From the NCBI GenBank assembly GCA_039105265.1, contig JAPFFF010000008.1, positions 4,402,001 to 4,466,000 on the forward strand: a DNA stretch of 64,000 nucleotides. The letters run 5' to 3'. Under the pieces are notes generated by a model. The model was not told the DNA's origin, made no database searches, and worked only from the letters and a program-made list of their open reading frames with translations. Positions 62,176 to 64,000 of this stretch are shown here, piece after piece. This DNA is from Tritrichomonas musculus (Eukaryota; Parabasalia; Tritrichomonadida; Tritrichomonadidae). Position numbers and translations under genes: made by a program. Positions within the stretch are counted from its first letter, which is position 1, and each line of letters starts with the position of its first letter.

Positions 62176-62850
62176 TTATTTCTTGCCTTTCTTGAAGTTT
62201 GGACGACTTTGAACTTTAGGCTTATTATTATTACTCTTGTTATTTTTAGCATTCTTCTTCTTAAAGTTATTTCTTTTTTCATTTTTCATTTCATTTCTTT
62301 TTTCTTTAGCTTCTTTTTCAATTTTCTTTTCGTACTTCTTTCTCTTTTCTTTCTTATCTTTCCTCATCGATTTTTCAATTTGAGCTGCAGTTGGTCCAAT
62401 TTTTCCACCTGCCGCAAGAATTTTAACTTTTTCCATTGCTGCTGCTTGTGGATCTTGCGCATCTAACTTATCTTGATATCGAGCTTCACGAAGTTTTTGA
62501 TATTTATTTTTACCTTTTTTCTTGTTTATATCTACATTAACAGGAACTTTAATTGCTGAAAATTTGTATTGGTTCTCTTCACCATTTTCTTCATCATCTT
62601 CACTATAATCATTAGCATCTTCATTACCACTATCTTCTTGTTCGGGCATTTCTTGATCAGATTCTGAGGCAGCTTGAAGGGTAATTGTTTTAATTTTTTT
62701 TTCTTTTTCGGGTTTTGGCTCTTTGATTGGTAACCTGTTTTTCTTTTTTTCTTCTTTCTTTTGTGATGGTTGCCTTTCATCACTTAAATCACAAATCATC
62801 TTTTCATTTACTTGATCAGAAAGCCAGAGAAAATAACTTAAATCATCCAT
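62176..62850 (-). CDS. Lysine-rich, nucleolar-type protein
   Basis: The 224-aa product starts MDDLSYFLWLSDQVNEKMIC at ATG 62850; the longer frame has no further ATG. It has a short N-terminal helix, a KKEEKKKN stretch, a strongly acidic middle (about 85-112, EDDEENGEE) and a highly basic coiled C-terminus ('KIGPTAAQIEKSMRKDKKEK', then 'RNNFKKKNAKNNKSNNNKPK'). The acidic plus basic layout is typical of ribosome-assembly proteins, with faint resemblance to SURF6-like C-termini, but I cannot name an orthologue. It converges on the WD40 gene with 138 bp between stops. Confidence 0.7.
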   Translation of the reverse strand: MDDLSYFLWLSDQVNEKMICDLSDERQPSQKKEEKKKNRLPIKEPKPEKEKKIKTITLQAASESDQEMPEQEDSGNEDANDYSEDDEENGEENQYKFSAIKVPVNVDINKKKGKNKYQKLREARYQDKLDAQDPQAAAMEKVKILAAGGKIGPTAAQIEKSMRKDKKEKRKKYEKKIEKEAKEKRNEMKNEKRNNFKKKNAKNNKSNNNKPKVQSRPNFKKGKK

Positions 62851-63239
62851 CCTTTTGGTCAAGAGATTTTCAATTTTCTTTCAATTTAAAAATTTTTATT
62901 ATTGAAAAAATATTATCAATTATTTTTTTTATACTACATAATATAATATTAATTAAAAATGCATTTATCAGATTAATTACCAAATAATTATAAAAATTGT
63001 CATTGTTTATTCTAATTGAAAAAGCTGATATGATTTTACAAAATTATTTAATTCTTATTTCTCTTTTCTCACAGATATTTTTGAAAATACATATACTATA
63101 TATCCAAATATTACTTAAAATTCAAAATTCAGTTTGTTTATAGAAATATTAGTTTTGAATTTTTTGAGAAAAAATATTGTGGCGCCTTTTCAAAAAAGAA
63201 AAGAAAATTTGGTTTTTAGTTTTTTAAAAAAATTACATA
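62851..63239. other. Divergent intergenic region, no gene
   Basis: 389 bp of AT-rich DNA between divergent genes. No initiator motif is obvious. Confidence 0.45.
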
Positions 63240-64000
63240 ATGTCAAAATCTACGTCTAGTCGATCTTCACACCACAGACATTCTTCATCAGTAGCAAATT
63301 CAGAAATCAGTGAAAACCGTATACGGTCATACCAACCTGTTCCACCACTAAAAACGCAAATTCAAACACTCGAAGAAGATGGCCAAAATATTTTATCAAT
63401 AGTCACTGAATCTAACGATATTCCTTCTTTTTTAAATCTAGCTGCTAATTTTAATGAAGCTCTGATCAAAATATTGAATGATCTAATTCGATGCTTCACA
63501 AGTTTATATCGTCGTCAAAATCCCGTCAAAAAAGATATTTTGGCCATTACAGATTTGAACTATGGCTATTTTAAAAAATTAAAAGATATATTTGGTACTT
63601 TCAGAACGTTTCAAGGCACAAATTTATTAAATTATCTTGATCAATTTAAAAAACTTCAAATGCTCGTTGAATTTTGGAGCTTCGTTGAAGATAATGAAGC
63701 TATTTTTATAAATGAAATATGGCATTATTGCTCAGAAGTTTATGTTCGAACCGAATCAAATTTTGATGACAAGAAAAATAAAAAAGAAGACGATCATATA
63801 GTATATAAAGAAGCATACCGATTTTTCTGTAATTGCTTGAATGATCATTATGATAACCTTAATAAATTGCAACTTAAATTTATAAGCGGAGTGAACCAAT
63901 TCGACCTTTCAAGAGGATACCAAGATGAAGAAGAAGACGAAGAAGAAGATTATGAAGACGATGTAAACGAGGAAGAAGAAGATACAAAACAAATGAGCCC
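63240..64000 (+). CDS. Acidic hypothetical protein, 3' end beyond window
   Basis: Opens MSKSTSSRSSHHRHSSSVAN at ATG 63240 and is open to the window end (253 codons seen). A Ser/His-rich N-terminus precedes a helical region ('SFLNLAANFNEALIKILNDL', 'FGTFRTFQGTNLLNYLDQFK', 'LQMLVEFWSFVEDNEAIFIN') and then a run of Glu/Asp ('EEEDEEEDYEDD') at about 223-245. No family is recognised. Codon use matches the neighbouring host genes. Confidence 0.8.
   Translation, partial: MSKSTSSRSSHHRHSSSVANSEISENRIRSYQPVPPLKTQIQTLEEDGQNILSIVTESNDIPSFLNLAANFNEALIKILNDLIRCFTSLYRRQNPVKKDILAITDLNYGYFKKLKDIFGTFRTFQGTNLLNYLDQFKKLQMLVEFWSFVEDNEAIFINEIWHYCSEVYVRTESNFDDKKNKKEDDHIVYKEAYRFFCNCLNDHYDNLNKLQLKFISGVNQFDLSRGYQDEEEDEEEDYEDDVNEEEEDTKQMS

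Overview
The window looks like nuclear DNA of a flagellated parabasalid, most like Tritrichomonas. This rests on several things. Host genes are closely packed and almost all intronless. Many stop codons run into a TAAA motif, the trichomonad poly(A) signal. TCAYWY-like initiators lie 10-25 nt before several ATGs. The one intron has the trichomonad 5' site GTATGT, with its branch site fused to the 3' site. The protein set also fits: IFT20, a tubulin-ligase-like enzyme, coiled-coil BTB-type proteins, and a pseudokinase with Sel1 repeats. The species is inferred, not proven.

Left gene block (1-9.6 kb): an unfinished WD40 protein (-), SEC23 of the COPII coat (+), the proteasome lid subunit RPN7 (-), a bacterial-type flavodoxin (-), a cyclin (+) and a degenerate EF-hand protein (-).

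Middle (9.7-38.3 kb): a very AT-rich, gene-poor block made largely of DNA transposons and their debris. Three hAT-type elements have exact 8-bp target duplications (10903-13254, 23219-24489, 37776-38266). A Merlin/IS1016-like element (28246-32858) has 786-bp, nearly identical terminal inverted repeats and an intact-looking DDE transposase. Short TA-flanked elements include one inserted inside another, and there are TTAA-flanked candidates. A perfect 157-bp inverted repeat 10 kb apart encloses a broken helicase-like fragment. Two intact orphan genes survive here: an N/Q-rich repeat membrane protein (26388-27320) and a 259-aa protein (34918-35697). The 3' half of the second is duplicated perfectly at 14055-14450.

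Right gene block (38.3-64 kb): IFT20, a 2247-aa DH-PH-Kelch protein with a huge Ala/Pro/Gln/Thr tail, a Rab-like GTPase with no prenylation cysteine, a BTB-like coiled-coil protein that seems to start at GTG, a pseudokinase-Sel1 protein, tRNA-Thr(AGT), a TTL-like ligase, a ubiquitin-like small protein, a MARK/AMPK-like kinase split by a 207-bp intron, a WDR62/MAPKBP1-like WD40 protein, a lysine-rich protein and an unfinished acidic protein.

No operon or single multi-gene system is visible. The themes are flagellum and cytoskeleton (IFT20, TTL-like), small-GTPase signalling (RhoGEF, Rab) and secretion (SEC23). The most unusual material is the nested transposon block and the odd domain architectures at its right edge.
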